64,000 nucleotides of DNA, from NCBI GenBank assembly GCA_022821085.1, contig JAJEEG010000006.1, positions 1,137,330 to 1,201,329 on the forward strand. The letters run 5' to 3'. Numbering within the stretch: position 1 is the stretch's first letter; each line of letters starts with the position of its first letter. The stretch comes from Candidatus Latescibacterota bacterium (GTDB taxonomy: Bacteria; JAAXHH01). The position numbers were made by a program, and so were the translations under genes. The notes beneath the pieces were generated by a model, which was given only the letters and a program-made list of their open reading frames with translations, did not search any database and was not told the origin of the DNA. Below, piece after piece: positions 45,452-55,450 of this stretch.

Positions 45452-46918
45452 ATGACCGAAAACGGAGTCAACACCTGTCCCCTGTTCATCGATGGAAACT
45501 GGACCGCGGCGCCCGATGGAGCGACGGAGCCGGTTTTCAACCCGTCGGACGGCAGTGTCATAGCGAACACGCCGATGTGTGGCGCCGCCGAAGTCGACTC
45601 CGCGGTCCGGGCCGCCCGGGCCGCCTTGCCTGACTGGTCCGACACACCGGTTGTCGACCGCGCGCGGGTTCTGTTTCGGTACGTGCATCTTCTCGAAGAA
45701 AACTTCGAAGCGTTGTCGCGTCTGGTGACGCGTGAACACGGGAAGACCCTGGAAGAAGCCCGGGGATCCGTTCGGCGGGGCATCGAAGTCGTGGAGTTTG
45801 CCTGCGGCGCGCCAACCCTGCTCATGGGAGACTCCCTCGAGCAGATCGCCGGCGGGATCGACTGCGACACCATACGCCAGCCCGTGGGGGTCTGCGCGGG
45901 GATCACGCCCTTCAACTTCCCCGCCATGGTACCCATGTGGATGTATCCCATCGCCATCGTCTGCGGGAACACCTTCGTACTCAAGCCTTCCGAGAAAGTG
46001 CCCCTGACCGCCATACGGCTCGTGGAACTGCTCCAGGAAGCCGGCCTGCCGCCCGGAGTGATGAATCTGGTCCACGGCGGCGTGGACGTGGTGAACGCGT
46101 TATGCACGCACCCGGATATCGACGCAGTCTCCTTCGTGGGATCGTCCCCGGTGGCAAGGCACGTCTACCAGACCGCAACCGCCCATGGAAAGCGCGTCCA
46201 GTCGGCCGGAGGCGCCAAGAACTACATGATCATCCTGCCTGATGCGGATCCGGCGTTCACGGTGGATGCCCTGATAGGCTCGGTATATGGTTGCGCCGGG
46301 GAGCGATGCATGGCCGGCAGCGTGGCCGTGGCCGTTGAGGAGGCCGCCGGGCGCGTGCTGCCGCCGCTGCGGGAAGCGCTGGACGGAATGAAGGTGGGGC
46401 CGACGGACCGGGACCCCGACGCGGACATGGGACCGGTCGTTACCCGGCAACACCTCGAAAAAGTGCACGGATACATCGCCTCGGGCCTGTCGGACGGCGC
46501 CTCGCTCTACCGGGACGGCCGGGGGGTCGAAGTGCCGGAGACGCCGGACGGATTCTACCTGGGGCCCACGATTTTCGACGGTGCGGCCACGGACATGAAG
46601 ATCGTACGTGAAGAGATCTTCGGTCCGGTCCTCTCCGTGATCCGTACCGACAGCCTGGACCAGGGCATCGAAGCCTGCAACCAGAGTGGTTTCGGCAATG
46701 CAGCGGTATTGTTCACCGGCGACGGCAAGGCGGCCAGGACGTTCAGGAACCGGGTAAGCGCCGGCATGGTGGGTATCAACGTGGGCGTGCCGGCCCCCAT
46801 GGCGTTCTTCCCGTTTTCGGGCTGGAACGGTTCGTTCTTCGGCGACCTGCACATCCAGGGCAAGGAAGGGTTCGCCTTCTATACGCGGCAGAAAGTAACC
46901 ATGAGCCGGTGGGCGTGA
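45452..46918 (+). CDS. mmsA: CoA-acylating methylmalonate-semialdehyde dehydrogenase
   Basis: 488 residues of the aldehyde dehydrogenase family. Converts (methyl)malonate semialdehyde plus CoA and NAD+ to acyl-CoA and CO2, as in valine and inositol breakdown. Evidence: GVCAGITPFNFPAMVPMW, SFVGSSPVARHVYQTA, GGAKNYMIILPDAD and the active-site YGCAGERCMAGS, with the GERCMA form typical of MmsA. ATG 45452 follows AGGAA; an in-frame TTG four codons earlier overlaps that site. Valine, inositol or uronate-like routes are all possible given the Gfo/Idh neighbour. Confidence 0.93.
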   Translation: MTENGVNTCPLFIDGNWTAAPDGATEPVFNPSDGSVIANTPMCGAAEVDSAVRAARAALPDWSDTPVVDRARVLFRYVHLLEENFEALSRLVTREHGKTLEEARGSVRRGIEVVEFACGAPTLLMGDSLEQIAGGIDCDTIRQPVGVCAGITPFNFPAMVPMWMYPIAIVCGNTFVLKPSEKVPLTAIRLVELLQEAGLPPGVMNLVHGGVDVVNALCTHPDIDAVSFVGSSPVARHVYQTATAHGKRVQSAGGAKNYMIILPDADPAFTVDALIGSVYGCAGERCMAGSVAVAVEEAAGRVLPPLREALDGMKVGPTDRDPDADMGPVVTRQHLEKVHGYIASGLSDGASLYRDGRGVEVPETPDGFYLGPTIFDGAATDMKIVREEIFGPVLSVIRTDSLDQGIEACNQSGFGNAAVLFTGDGKAARTFRNRVSAGMVGINVGVPAPMAFFPFSGWNGSFFGDLHIQGKEGFAFYTRQKVTMSRWA

Positions 46919-47014
46919 CCGCGGCGGCCTACATGGAGAGATCACGGCGGCCCATTGAGGACGACGTTAGCGGCCGGCTGGAGTCAAAATGAGTGGCCCG
47001 AGGGGGACGAGATA

Positions 47015-48097
47015 ATGTCCAAACCCGATGTGTATATCCTGAAAAACCACCTGGACGGTGAAGAAGCGCTTGACGATGCGGCCTTTGCCGGACCGGCCCG
47101 CGAGATCATGCGCGCGCTGGACGTCGATCCCGGAAACCGCGCCGTGATGATGAAGCCCAACGTCACGGCCGGGGCGCCGCGCAACAGCGGTATTGTCACC
47201 CATCCGGCCTTCGTGGCCGGCCTCGTCGACTACTTCGTCGAAGACGCGGGCGTTCCGGTCGGCGAAGTATACGTCGGTGAAGCGACCAGCAGGCTGACTT
47301 CGCAGGCCCAGCGCGACCTGGGCTGGGCCCGGAGCGGGTACACGGAGATGGCGCGGGAGAAACGCGTGCGGCTGCTCGAGCTGGCGGATTACGGAAACGT
47401 GCGCGTCACCCCGGGAAACACGGTACAGCTACACAACATCGGGATCTCCCGCTGGGCGGCCGCGGAGAATGTTTTCTACGTCAATGTACCCAAGCTGAAA
47501 ACCCACAACCTGGGCGTGGTCACCCTGTGCGGCAAGAACCAGCAGGGCGTCATGATACCGGTCACGGAACGGCACCTCTGTTCGGACGCGTGGCGCGCCA
47601 CGTTCGGACGCGACGACAGACGGAAGCAGGGAAGGGAATGGATGCGCGTCGAGGACCACGAGGCCTGGCAGCGGACCATCGCCCACATGCACTGGGACGT
47701 CTTCCTGGCCTGCCGGCCCGATTTCAATGTCGTGGAGGGCATCGTGGGACGGGACGGCAACGCTTTTTACCAGGGCCGGAACTTTCCCACCGGCCTCGTC
47801 GTCGCCGGCGCGTCCATGGCCGCGGTGGACCTCGTGGCGGCCCATCTCATGGGCTTCAAGCCCGAGAACCTGGTGTATCTGCAGGTCGGGATCGAACGGG
47901 GACTGTGCCCGCCCTCGATCGGTGACGTAAACGTGCATCTGGTCCGGGACGGCGAGGTGGCCGGTGTGGCCGATCCGGATCGATACAGGGCCGACCCGCC
48001 CTTTGAAGTGTACCGCGACATCCCCGCGGACTACGCCAAAAAAGACCTTTTCGACGAATACGATCCGAACGCCGAGGATTTCCAGATCACCGCCTGA
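47015..48097 (+). CDS. DUF362 domain protein
   Basis: 360 residues of the DUF362 family. Typical elements: MMKPNVTAGAPRNSGIVTHP near residue 45, the later VPKLKTHNLGVVTLCGKNQQG and VVEGIVGRDGNAFYQG. The ferredoxin-type cysteine clusters seen in some members are absent, so it is an iron-sulfur-free form. ATG 47015 follows AGGGGGA; a longer frame from 46955 adds a low-confidence N-terminus. Function of the family is largely unknown; it is encoded 60 bases before the indoleamine 2,3-dioxygenase gene. Confidence 0.85.
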   Translation: MSKPDVYILKNHLDGEEALDDAAFAGPAREIMRALDVDPGNRAVMMKPNVTAGAPRNSGIVTHPAFVAGLVDYFVEDAGVPVGEVYVGEATSRLTSQAQRDLGWARSGYTEMAREKRVRLLELADYGNVRVTPGNTVQLHNIGISRWAAAENVFYVNVPKLKTHNLGVVTLCGKNQQGVMIPVTERHLCSDAWRATFGRDDRRKQGREWMRVEDHEAWQRTIAHMHWDVFLACRPDFNVVEGIVGRDGNAFYQGRNFPTGLVVAGASMAAVDLVAAHLMGFKPENLVYLQVGIERGLCPPSIGDVNVHLVRDGEVAGVADPDRYRADPPFEVYRDIPADYAKKDLFDEYDPNAEDFQITA

Positions 48098-48112
48098 AGC
48101 AGGGCCTGATTT

Positions 48113-48142
48113 CCCGGCGGGGCGCATCCCGGCGGGGCGCAT
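48113..48142. repeat. 15-bp tandem duplication before the IDO gene
   Basis: Two exact 15-base copies (48113-48127, 48128-48142) end seven bases before the ribosome binding site region of the next gene, just after the DUF362 stop. Confidence 0.85.
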
Positions 48143-48157
48143 TCCGGAGGGTCTACC

Positions 48158-49342
48158 ATGACCCAGGTGAAAGCGGATCCCCTGTACGCCGCTTTAATGT
48201 CGCCCGCGACGCGTGACTTCACCCACGGTTTTCTTCCGCACGAAGACCCGCTTCCGCGCCTGCCCGAACCTTTCGGAGAATGGGAACAGACCGGCGGCGT
48301 GTTGCCCAAGCTGGCCCTGACGCGGCATATCCGCCCCACGATCGAAGATCTTCCGCCCTTTCCCGGGCACAGGCTGAGAACCCTGGCCGAGCATGAACGG
48401 GCCATGAGCCTGCTTTCCTTCCTGGCCAACATGTACGTTTTCGCCCCTGATCACCCGGTGGCGACGGCCATCCCCCGGAATCTGGCCGCTGCCTGGCACG
48501 GCGTGGCCTGCCGCCTTGGACGCCCTCCCATGCTGACCTACGCCTCGCAGGTCATGTACAACTGGCGCAGGTTCGACCGCCAGGGTCCCGTCGAAGTCGG
48601 AAACCTCCACATGATGCTGAATTTCCTCGGCGGGATGGACGAAGAATGGTTCGTCACGATTCACGTGCATATCGAGGCGGTCGCGGGGCGGGCGCTCTCC
48701 GTGCTGGTGCCCGGCCAGGAAGCGGTGAAGCGGAGAGACGCCGTGACCGTCGCGCGTTCCCTGGACGCCGTGACCGGAACGCTTCATGAAATGCGGGAGG
48801 TCCTGGAGCGCATGACGGAACGGTGCGATCCCAACACCTACTATCACCGGGTCAGGCCGTACATGTTCGGCTGGAAGAACAATCCCGAGCTGCCCGAAGG
48901 CATGGTGTATTCGGGCGTGGAGGACTATGGCGGTAAACCCCGGCAGTTCCGCGGCGAAACCGGGGCGCAGAGCGCGGTCATTTACGCCGTGGACGGTTTT
49001 CTCGGGATCGAGCACGGCTACGATGAGATGCGGGCCTACCTGATGGAAATGCGCGACTACATGCCCGTGCAGGACCGCCATTTCATCGAAACAGTGGAAG
49101 CAGGGCCGTCCGTCCGGGCGTTCGTCCGGGAGATGGAGAACGACCAGCCCGGCTTGCGAGACGCCTACAACGCCGCGGTGGAAGCGCTGTACGCATTCCG
49201 CCGTCTGCATATCGAGTACGCCGCCATGTACGTGCTCAAGCCCGGTCAGCAGGAAAACAAGGGCCACGTGGGCACCGGCGGCACGCCCTTTACCGTCTAC
49301 CTGAAAAAGCACATCGACGAAACCCTCGCGCACAGAATCTAG
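48158..49342 (+). CDS. Indoleamine 2,3-dioxygenase family haem protein
   Basis: 394 residues. Opens the indole ring of tryptophan or a related indole to give N-formylkynurenine, using haem and O2. The match is long: MLTYASQVMYNWRRF, RPYMFGWKNNPELPEGMVYS, ETGAQSAVIYAVDGFLGIEH, and the C-terminal LHIEYAAMYVLKPGQQ with proximal haem ligand His351 followed by the GTGGTPF loop. A GGAGGG site precedes ATG. No kynurenine formamidase or kynureninase gene lies nearby, so the true substrate and fate of the product are open. Confidence 0.88.
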   Translation: MTQVKADPLYAALMSPATRDFTHGFLPHEDPLPRLPEPFGEWEQTGGVLPKLALTRHIRPTIEDLPPFPGHRLRTLAEHERAMSLLSFLANMYVFAPDHPVATAIPRNLAAAWHGVACRLGRPPMLTYASQVMYNWRRFDRQGPVEVGNLHMMLNFLGGMDEEWFVTIHVHIEAVAGRALSVLVPGQEAVKRRDAVTVARSLDAVTGTLHEMREVLERMTERCDPNTYYHRVRPYMFGWKNNPELPEGMVYSGVEDYGGKPRQFRGETGAQSAVIYAVDGFLGIEHGYDEMRAYLMEMRDYMPVQDRHFIETVEAGPSVRAFVREMENDQPGLRDAYNAAVEALYAFRRLHIEYAAMYVLKPGQQENKGHVGTGGTPFTVYLKKHIDETLAHRI

Positions 49343-49430
49343 CCGGAAAGGAGCCGAAAACCGTTGCCCTCCCGGGCTTTCCAGGTTAAATTGATATACC
49401 GGTAAAGGCTATATCCACAAGGGCTTAGCA

Positions 49431-50687
49431 ATGGCGCGACAGTTCGACATTCCCAGTTACTACAAGAGTGAGATCACCTCCCGGATCAAGCAGGGGCGGC
49501 GGCTGGTCGATCCCAAGAAGAAGGACTTGTCGCCGTCCATTCTGGATTTCGGCGGTGTCCGGTTCATTTTCGCCCGGCATTTCGGGTTCTGCTACGGCGT
49601 GGAGAACGCGATCGAGATCGTGTACAAGACGCTGGAGGAAAACCCGGACAAGCGGATCTTCCTGCTCAGCGAGATGATCCACAATCCGAACGTCAATACC
49701 GACCTGCAGTCCAGGGGCATCCAGTTCATCCATACCACGCTCGGCGAACAGCTCATTCCCTGGGACGAACTGACCCGGGACGACCTGGTCGTCGTTCCCG
49801 CCTTCGGCACGACGGTGGAGATCAAGGAAATGCTGACCCGCCGCGGGATCGACTTCTGCACCTACGATACGACCTGCCCCTTCGTCGAAAAGGTCTGGAC
49901 CCGGGGCGGCCAGATCGGCCAGCAGGGGTTCACGGTCGTCATTCACGGCAAACCCCGGCACGAAGAGACGCGGGCGACGTTTTCCCACAGCGTCCAGCAG
50001 GCCCCGACCGTCGTGGTGCGGAATCGGGAGGAGACCCTCATCCTCGCCGATGTTATCACGGGGAAGGTCGACAGGGACCGGTTTTTCGAGGTGTTCGGCG
50101 AAAATTGCTCGGAGGGGTTCGATCCGGAACTCCATCTGAACCGGGTCGGCGTGATCAATCAGACCACCATGCTCGCCAGCGAGACCCACGAGATCGCGCG
50201 GCTGATCAGGGAAGCACTGGAGGAACGGTACGGCCCGGGGCGCATCGACGATCATTTTGCCGATACCTCCGATACCCTGTGCTACGCGAGTAACGAGAAC
50301 CAGAACGCCACCTACGCCATGATCGAGAAGGGGGCGGACGTCGCTCTCGTCGTCGGCGGCTATAACTCGTCCAATACCTCCCACCTGGTGGAGCTCTGCG
50401 AGGAAACGATCAGTACCTACTTCATCAACAGCAGCAAGGACATTCTGTCGGACCGGCAGATCCGCCACTTCGACCTGGCGTCCAAGTCGATCGTCGCGAC
50501 CATCGACTGGCTGCCGGCCACCCGGCCCGTAGACATCATCCTGACCTGCGGCGCGTCCTGTCCCGATATCATGCTGGACAACGTATTGCTGCGCATCCTT
50601 TCTTTCTTCCCCGAATCGCCGCCGGTAACGGAAGTCCTCGCCGATTACGAGCATTCGGTCCGCCAGCCGGTCGTTTCCGCCTCGTGA
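49431..50687 (+). CDS. ispH: 4-hydroxy-3-methylbut-2-enyl diphosphate reductase, long type
   Basis: Last enzyme of the MEP isoprenoid pathway, giving IPP and DMAPP with a [4Fe-4S] cluster. 418 residues, about 100 longer than the E. coli form: an N-terminal extension (MARQFDIPSYYKSEITSRIK) and internal insertions are shared with cyanobacterial and plant IspH. Cluster cysteines are Cys54 (FGFCYGVENA), Cys149 (DTTCPFV) and Cys377 (CGASCPD). It is the only isoprenoid gene in the window. Confidence 0.93.
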   Translation: MARQFDIPSYYKSEITSRIKQGRRLVDPKKKDLSPSILDFGGVRFIFARHFGFCYGVENAIEIVYKTLEENPDKRIFLLSEMIHNPNVNTDLQSRGIQFIHTTLGEQLIPWDELTRDDLVVVPAFGTTVEIKEMLTRRGIDFCTYDTTCPFVEKVWTRGGQIGQQGFTVVIHGKPRHEETRATFSHSVQQAPTVVVRNREETLILADVITGKVDRDRFFEVFGENCSEGFDPELHLNRVGVINQTTMLASETHEIARLIREALEERYGPGRIDDHFADTSDTLCYASNENQNATYAMIEKGADVALVVGGYNSSNTSHLVELCEETISTYFINSSKDILSDRQIRHFDLASKSIVATIDWLPATRPVDIILTCGASCPDIMLDNVLLRILSFFPESPPVTEVLADYEHSVRQPVVSAS

Positions 50688-50704
50688 GCCAACCAGGGAG
50701 TGCC

Positions 50705-51571
50705 ATGCAGTTCGGGGTCAGTTCATACAGTTACAGCCGCTTGATCCGAAACGGCGAGATGACGGAATTCGACGCCATCCGCAAAACGGCGGAACTCGGA
50801 TATGACGTGATCGAGTTCTCCTCGCTGCACCCGCCCGGAAGCGAGCCGTTCGAGCAGTACGCCCCCGAAGTGCGCGCGGCCTGCGATGAGGCGGGGCTTC
50901 CCATCGCCAACTATACGGTCGGAGCGGATTTCATCAACGGTAGCGGGGGAGACGCTAAACTCGAGGTAGAGCGGGTGAAGGACGAGGTGCGCATCGCCCA
51001 TCTGCTAGGCGCGCCCGGCATGCGCCACGACGCCACGCGGGGGTTCCCCGACGGCCGTCCCGGCGGTCGCTCATTCGATGATGCCCTGTCCGTCCTCGTC
51101 CCGGCGATCCGGGCGGTGACGGAGTTCGCGGCGGACCTGGGCGTCCGGACCATGGTGGAGAACCACGGGATGTTCTGCCAGGACAGTGAGCGCGTGGAGA
51201 GACTGGTCAACGCCGTTAATCACGAGAATTTCGGCGTACTCATCGACATCGGCAATTTCCTGTGCGTGGACGAACCACCGGACGCTGCCGTGGGACGTTT
51301 GATCCCCTACGCCTTTCACGTCCACGCCAAGGACTTCCACACCCGCGCCGGCACGGCCCCCGACCCCGGTGAGGGATGGTTCCGCACGCGGGGCGGCAAC
51401 TATCTGAGGGGCGCTATCGTCGGCCACGGGGAAGTCCCCCTGGCCTCCTGCCTGCACGTCCTCTCACGCCACGGATACGATGGCGTGCTTTCCATCGAAT
51501 TCGAAGGACTCGAGCATCCCGTCGACGGCGTTCGCATCGGACTCGACAACCTCAGGCGCTACCTGGGTTGA
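50705..51571 (+). CDS. Sugar phosphate isomerase/epimerase-like TIM barrel
   Basis: 288 residues of the xylose isomerase-like AP endonuclease 2 family. Candidate metal ligands in order: Glu in TMVENHGMF, Asp in GVLIDIGNFL, His in FHVHAKDFH and Glu in LSIEFEGLEHP. ATG 50705 is preferred to an upstream GTG because AGGGAG lies just before it; the gene starts 17 bases after ispH. Such enzymes commonly work with Gfo/Idh dehydrogenases, one of which is encoded convergently next door. Confidence 0.88.
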   Translation: MQFGVSSYSYSRLIRNGEMTEFDAIRKTAELGYDVIEFSSLHPPGSEPFEQYAPEVRAACDEAGLPIANYTVGADFINGSGGDAKLEVERVKDEVRIAHLLGAPGMRHDATRGFPDGRPGGRSFDDALSVLVPAIRAVTEFAADLGVRTMVENHGMFCQDSERVERLVNAVNHENFGVLIDIGNFLCVDEPPDAAVGRLIPYAFHVHAKDFHTRAGTAPDPGEGWFRTRGGNYLRGAIVGHGEVPLASCLHVLSRHGYDGVLSIEFEGLEHPVDGVRIGLDNLRRYLG

Positions 51572-51580
51572 CCAGGCAAT

Positions 51581-52546
51581 CTACGCGAGGTGTACGACCT
51601 CGCCCGATTCCATGGATTCATTCGCCGCGAGGGTGACGGCGAGACTGTTGACGACGTCGCCGTAGGCCGACCGGATAAGGGACGGATTCTCCTCTTCGAT
51701 GGCCTGCAGGAAGAGTTCGTTTTCGAGCCGGTAAGGGTTGTTCCGGCCAGGATACCGCACCGTTTCTTCTTCGCGTACGACCTCCAGGTTCCCTCCTGCG
51801 ACTTTCACCGTGAGTCCCCGGGCAATGACCTCCAGAGCGGTTCCATATCCCTGTTCGGCGACACAGGACGAGAGTATGGTGGCCACGGCGCCGTTTTCGA
51901 ACACGAGCGAAACCGTGCTGGCGTCTTCCACGTCGTAATCCGGCAGATCCAGCATCCGCCCCTTCGTTCCCGCCGCGTACACGCTCACCACGTCCCCCAT
52001 GAGGTACCGCGCGCAGTCGTACACGTGCGTGGTCTGTTCCACGATCTGTCCGCCCGACTTCGATTTCACACGCCACCAGGGGGATCCGGGCGTGTTCCCG
52101 ATCCAGTAACCGATCGCGAGGGCCGGACGCACGCCGGACAACAGGTCCTGGGCCTTTTCCGTCGCGTCCAGGTACCGCCAGTTGTACCCCACGCAGGAGA
52201 GTACGCCGCGTTCTTCGACCTTCGCCGCGATGTCCCACGCGGTATCCACATCCAGCGCCTGGGGTTTCTCGACGAACAGGTGGAGGTTGCGTTCCAGCAC
52301 GGCCAGTTCAGGATCGCCGTGGGCGAAAGGCGGGAGGCATACGTACACCGCGTCCAGTTCTTCCCTGTCCAGCATCTCGCGGTAGTCGCCGTACGCGCGG
52401 CCTCCACACCGGTCGGCCGCCGCCTGCGCACGCTCGACCTGGATATCCGCGTAAGCCACGAGTTCGGCCCGCTCGATGTCCGGCAGGAGCCCCAGGTGCA
52501 TGCCCGCAATGCCGCCGGTTCCGATAAAACCTATACGAACGCCCAT
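51581..52546 (-). CDS. Gfo/Idh/MocA family oxidoreductase
   Basis: 321 residues from ATG 52546, where GGAGGACT precedes the start; a frame to 52612 adds residues of no known domain. N-terminal Rossmann motif RIGFIGTGGIAGMHLG, catalytic Lys in FVEKPQALD and a C-terminal domain with GGQIVEQTTHVYDCARYLMG. Converges with the sugar-phosphate isomerase gene, nine bases apart. Sugar or cyclitol dehydrogenase by family. Confidence 0.9.
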   Translation of the reverse strand: MGVRIGFIGTGGIAGMHLGLLPDIERAELVAYADIQVERAQAAADRCGGRAYGDYREMLDREELDAVYVCLPPFAHGDPELAVLERNLHLFVEKPQALDVDTAWDIAAKVEERGVLSCVGYNWRYLDATEKAQDLLSGVRPALAIGYWIGNTPGSPWWRVKSKSGGQIVEQTTHVYDCARYLMGDVVSVYAAGTKGRMLDLPDYDVEDASTVSLVFENGAVATILSSCVAEQGYGTALEVIARGLTVKVAGGNLEVVREEETVRYPGRNNPYRLENELFLQAIEEENPSLIRSAYGDVVNSLAVTLAANESMESGEVVHLA

Positions 52547-52621
52547 GCGAAGTCCTCCACTGTTCCCTGCGCGTGAATCCCACGTTGACCGGTCATGCCT
52601 GCTCCGGCGCACCCCTTGAAA

Positions 52622-54376
52622 TCATGATTCCTTCTTTACGACGATCATTGTCGTGTCGTCGTCCTGGCCGCCTCCGCCCACGAAGGCGCGCCACACTTCG
52701 ATCACGTGGTCCCGGATCTCCTCGACCGGGCAGTCATGACAGTCCTTGATCGCCTGTTCCAGCCGTTCGATGCCGAATATCTCGTCCTCCTTGTTGGACT
52801 TCTCGATGAGGCCGTCCGAATACAGGACCACGACGTCTCCATCGTCCAGGTACACGCGACCGTCCTCGAAACTCGCGTCCTCGAACGAACCCACGATCAG
52901 GCCCCCGGCGTGGAGATTGACCGTTTCGCCGGATTTCCGGCACAGCAGGGGCGGTGGATGGCCGGCGTTGCAGTAGACGAAGGTGTTTTCCTGCAGGTTC
53001 GCGATACCGTAGAACAGGGTGGCGAACCGGTCCGCGGACGTGACCTCGTACAGGACCTCGTTGACATGGCCGATGACATAACTCGGAAGGTAAACATAGT
53101 AATTGGCGAATTCGTGGAACGACGTATAGAGCGAAGCCATGGTCAGCGCGGCGGGAATGCCCTTGCCGACCACGTCGCCCACGGCCACGCCCAGCTGCTT
53201 GTCCGAAAAGGGGATAAAATCGTAGAAGTCGCCCCCGACCTCCCGGCTGGGCTCGCTGAATGCGGCCAGGGAAAGGCCGCGCACTTCCGGCACGGCGCGC
53301 GGCAGCAAGGCGCGCTGGATCTCGCCGGCGACCTCCAGTTCCCGGTCGAGCAGCCGGCTCCGCCGCGCGTCATCGAACAGGCGCGCGTTCTGGATGGCGA
53401 TACTCGCCTGGGATGCGAAGGCCTCCAGCAGGGACTGGGCCTCCTCGTCGTAGGCATTCGCCCGGTCGTTTTCGATGTTGAAGACCCCGATGACCTGGTC
53501 CCCGGAAAGCATGGGGACGGCCATTTCCGATTTCGTGCCCGGCCGGTGCTGCACGTACCGGTCGTCCAGGGACACGTCCGGCACGATGATCGCCCTGCCG
53601 GTCTCGGCCGCGGACCCGCTGATGCCTTCGCCCATCTTCAGGTTGATCGCGTCCCGGTCCGGCGAATATCCCCGGATGGTCCGTTCGACCACCGCGTTCT
53701 GGTCCTCGTCGAGCAGAACGATGGCCGCCGCATCGTAGGGCACCACGGTCTGCAGCTCATCGATGATCAGGTTCAACACTTCGCTCAGGTCCAGCGAACT
53801 GCTGATCCGCTTGCCCACCTCGTACAGGGCGGTCCGGTGGATCATCTCCCGCCGGGCCAGCTTGAAATGCATCAGCCGCGTGACCGCGTAGCCGGCGTGG
53901 CGCGCCAGGGCGATGGTCACCTCGAGGCGTTCGGGGTCGAAACCGGTATCGCCGGTTGCCATGACCGCGAGCAGGACGCCGTGAAACCGGTCGTCGATCT
54001 GGTGATGAAAAAGTACGGCCTGCCCGGACAGTACATCACGGCCGGACTCGGCCCGCAGGGGCCAGTCCAGCTGCCGGACGTCCTCGACCAGCCGGGTACT
54101 TGGCTGTGACCGCAGCCAGGACAGCAGCGCCTCGACGTCCCGCTCCACACCGGGAAGGACGAAATCACGGCCGGAGGTTTCGAAGACGATCCGGTTCGAG
54201 TCGCAGTCCACCATGAAGAAACGGCAGACTTCCGCGCCGGAGAGCTCCAGCGAGATCTCCTCGATGTCGGCGGACAGGTCGGCTTCTCCCGTTGCGGCCG
54301 TCATGCGGGTCAGTCCCTCGACCACGCGGTGCCACAGGATATCCGAACGAGCTTCGAGGATGGTCGAATCGAGCAT
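52622..54376 (-). CDS. GAF-GAF-SpoIIE/RsbU-type serine phosphatase
   Basis: 584-residue signalling protein without membrane segments. First GAF-like domain about residues 15-165, second GAF about 190-335, a short coiled linker with ELEVAGEIQRALLPRAVP, then a PP2C/SpoIIE phosphatase domain about 370-582 with GGDFYDFIPF, GDVVGKGIPAALTMA, YCNAGHPPPLL, VVLYSDGLIE and a final DDDTTMIVV carrying the metal-binding Asp residues. By analogy with RsbU it would dephosphorylate an anti-sigma-factor antagonist in response to a ligand or stress. No such partner is encoded nearby. Confidence 0.93.
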   Translation of the reverse strand: MLDSTILEARSDILWHRVVEGLTRMTAATGEADLSADIEEISLELSGAEVCRFFMVDCDSNRIVFETSGRDFVLPGVERDVEALLSWLRSQPSTRLVEDVRQLDWPLRAESGRDVLSGQAVLFHHQIDDRFHGVLLAVMATGDTGFDPERLEVTIALARHAGYAVTRLMHFKLARREMIHRTALYEVGKRISSSLDLSEVLNLIIDELQTVVPYDAAAIVLLDEDQNAVVERTIRGYSPDRDAINLKMGEGISGSAAETGRAIIVPDVSLDDRYVQHRPGTKSEMAVPMLSGDQVIGVFNIENDRANAYDEEAQSLLEAFASQASIAIQNARLFDDARRSRLLDRELEVAGEIQRALLPRAVPEVRGLSLAAFSEPSREVGGDFYDFIPFSDKQLGVAVGDVVGKGIPAALTMASLYTSFHEFANYYVYLPSYVIGHVNEVLYEVTSADRFATLFYGIANLQENTFVYCNAGHPPPLLCRKSGETVNLHAGGLIVGSFEDASFEDGRVYLDDGDVVVLYSDGLIEKSNKEDEIFGIERLEQAIKDCHDCPVEEIRDHVIEVWRAFVGGGGQDDDTTMIVVKKES

Positions 54377-54451
54377 GGCGATACCGGGAAAGTACGCTTC
54401 GTTACTGCGAGTGGTTTCACGACCCCTGTCGTTACGATCGGAGCCGGTTGT

Positions 54452-55450
54452 TCACGTATTGTCGGACAGTAAAGCGACAGCCTGTCTCATGTCGTCGGGC
54501 AGGGCCGCCGTGAAGGAATGGGTCCGGCCCGAGTAGGGATGGATAAACTCCAGTTCGGATGCATGCAGCGCCTGTCGCCGAAGGTCATCCAGCATCTTTC
54601 TCAATATCGGACGGCGCCGGGGCGCCGTGCCGGCCAGCCGCTTGAGTCTTCCCCCGTAGACCGGATCACCGATGACGGGATGGCCCAGGTGGGCCAGGTG
54701 GACCCTGATCTGGTGGGTGCGCCCGGTTTCCAGCGTCAGGGCCAGCAACGTCCCGTCCTCCATGGATTCGCTTACGCGGTAATGGGTGACGGCCCGGCGA
54801 CCGCGGCTTTCTTCCACCACGGCCATCCGCTGCCTGAACCTGGGATTGCGTCCGACCGGCGCGTCGATCGTCCCCGAAGGTTCTGCGAAACGGCCCCATG
54901 CCAGGCCGGTGTAACCGCGCTTGATGCGGCGCTCGGCCAGCTGGCGGGAGAGAAACGCATGGGCGTCTTCGCGTTTCGCCACGATCATCAGGCCGGACGT
55001 ATCCTTGTCCAGCCGATGCACGATACCCGGCCGGACCGGATCGTCGAACTGCTCCAGGCTGCCGCAGTGGTGCAAAAGGGCGTTTACAAGCGTCGAACGC
55101 GCATGTCCGGCGGCCGGATGCACGACCATGCCCGCCGCCTTGTTCACCACAAGGAGCGCTTCGTCTTCGTGGACGATGTCCAGTGGGATGGGCTCCGGCT
55201 CCGCGGTCGCGGGAGGGGTTTCGGGTACGATCACGGCGACGACGTCGCCTTCGGAAACCCCGTGGCCGCACTTTTCCACGACGACCGAGTTGACCGAAAC
55301 CGCACCGGCCCGGATCCAGCGTTGTATTTTAGACCTGGTTACCGGCAGGTCCGTTTGCGACAGGTACCGGTCCAGCCGCCACTGGGACTGCGTGGCGGGC
55401 ACCACGGTCTCGACGAAGGATCCCTCCCAGTCATCCGGAAGGCGCTTCAT
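54452..55450 (-). CDS. rluD: 23S rRNA pseudouridine synthase, RluD family
   Basis: 332 residues: S4 RNA-binding domain (about 25-85, with [19 protein letters not shown]) and the synthase domain with the catalytic Asp in [15 protein letters not shown] and [19 protein letters not shown]. RluA/RluC/RluD group; RluD is the usual neighbour of lspA. It overlaps lspA by 20 bases and is the last gene of the operon. Confidence 0.93.
   Translation of the reverse strand: MKRLPDDWEGSFVETVVPATQSQWRLDRYLSQTDLPVTRSKIQRWIRAGAVSVNSVVVEKCGHGVSEGDVVAVIVPETPPATAEPEPIPLDIVHEDEALLVVNKAAGMVVHPAAGHARSTLVNALLHHCGSLEQFDDPVRPGIVHRLDKDTSGLMIVAKREDAHAFLSRQLAERRIKRGYTGLAWGRFAEPSGTIDAPVGRNPRFRQRMAVVEESRGRRAVTHYRVSESMEDGTLLALTLETGRTHQIRVHLAHLGHPVIGDPVYGGRLKRLAGTAPRRRPILRKMLDDLRRQALHASELEFIHPYSGRTHSFTAALPDDMRQAVALLSDNT

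Noticed and set aside
49385-49420. Promoter before ispH
   Set aside because: TTGCCC and TAAATT at 17 bases match consensus at only four positions each in a short gap; not strong enough to list.
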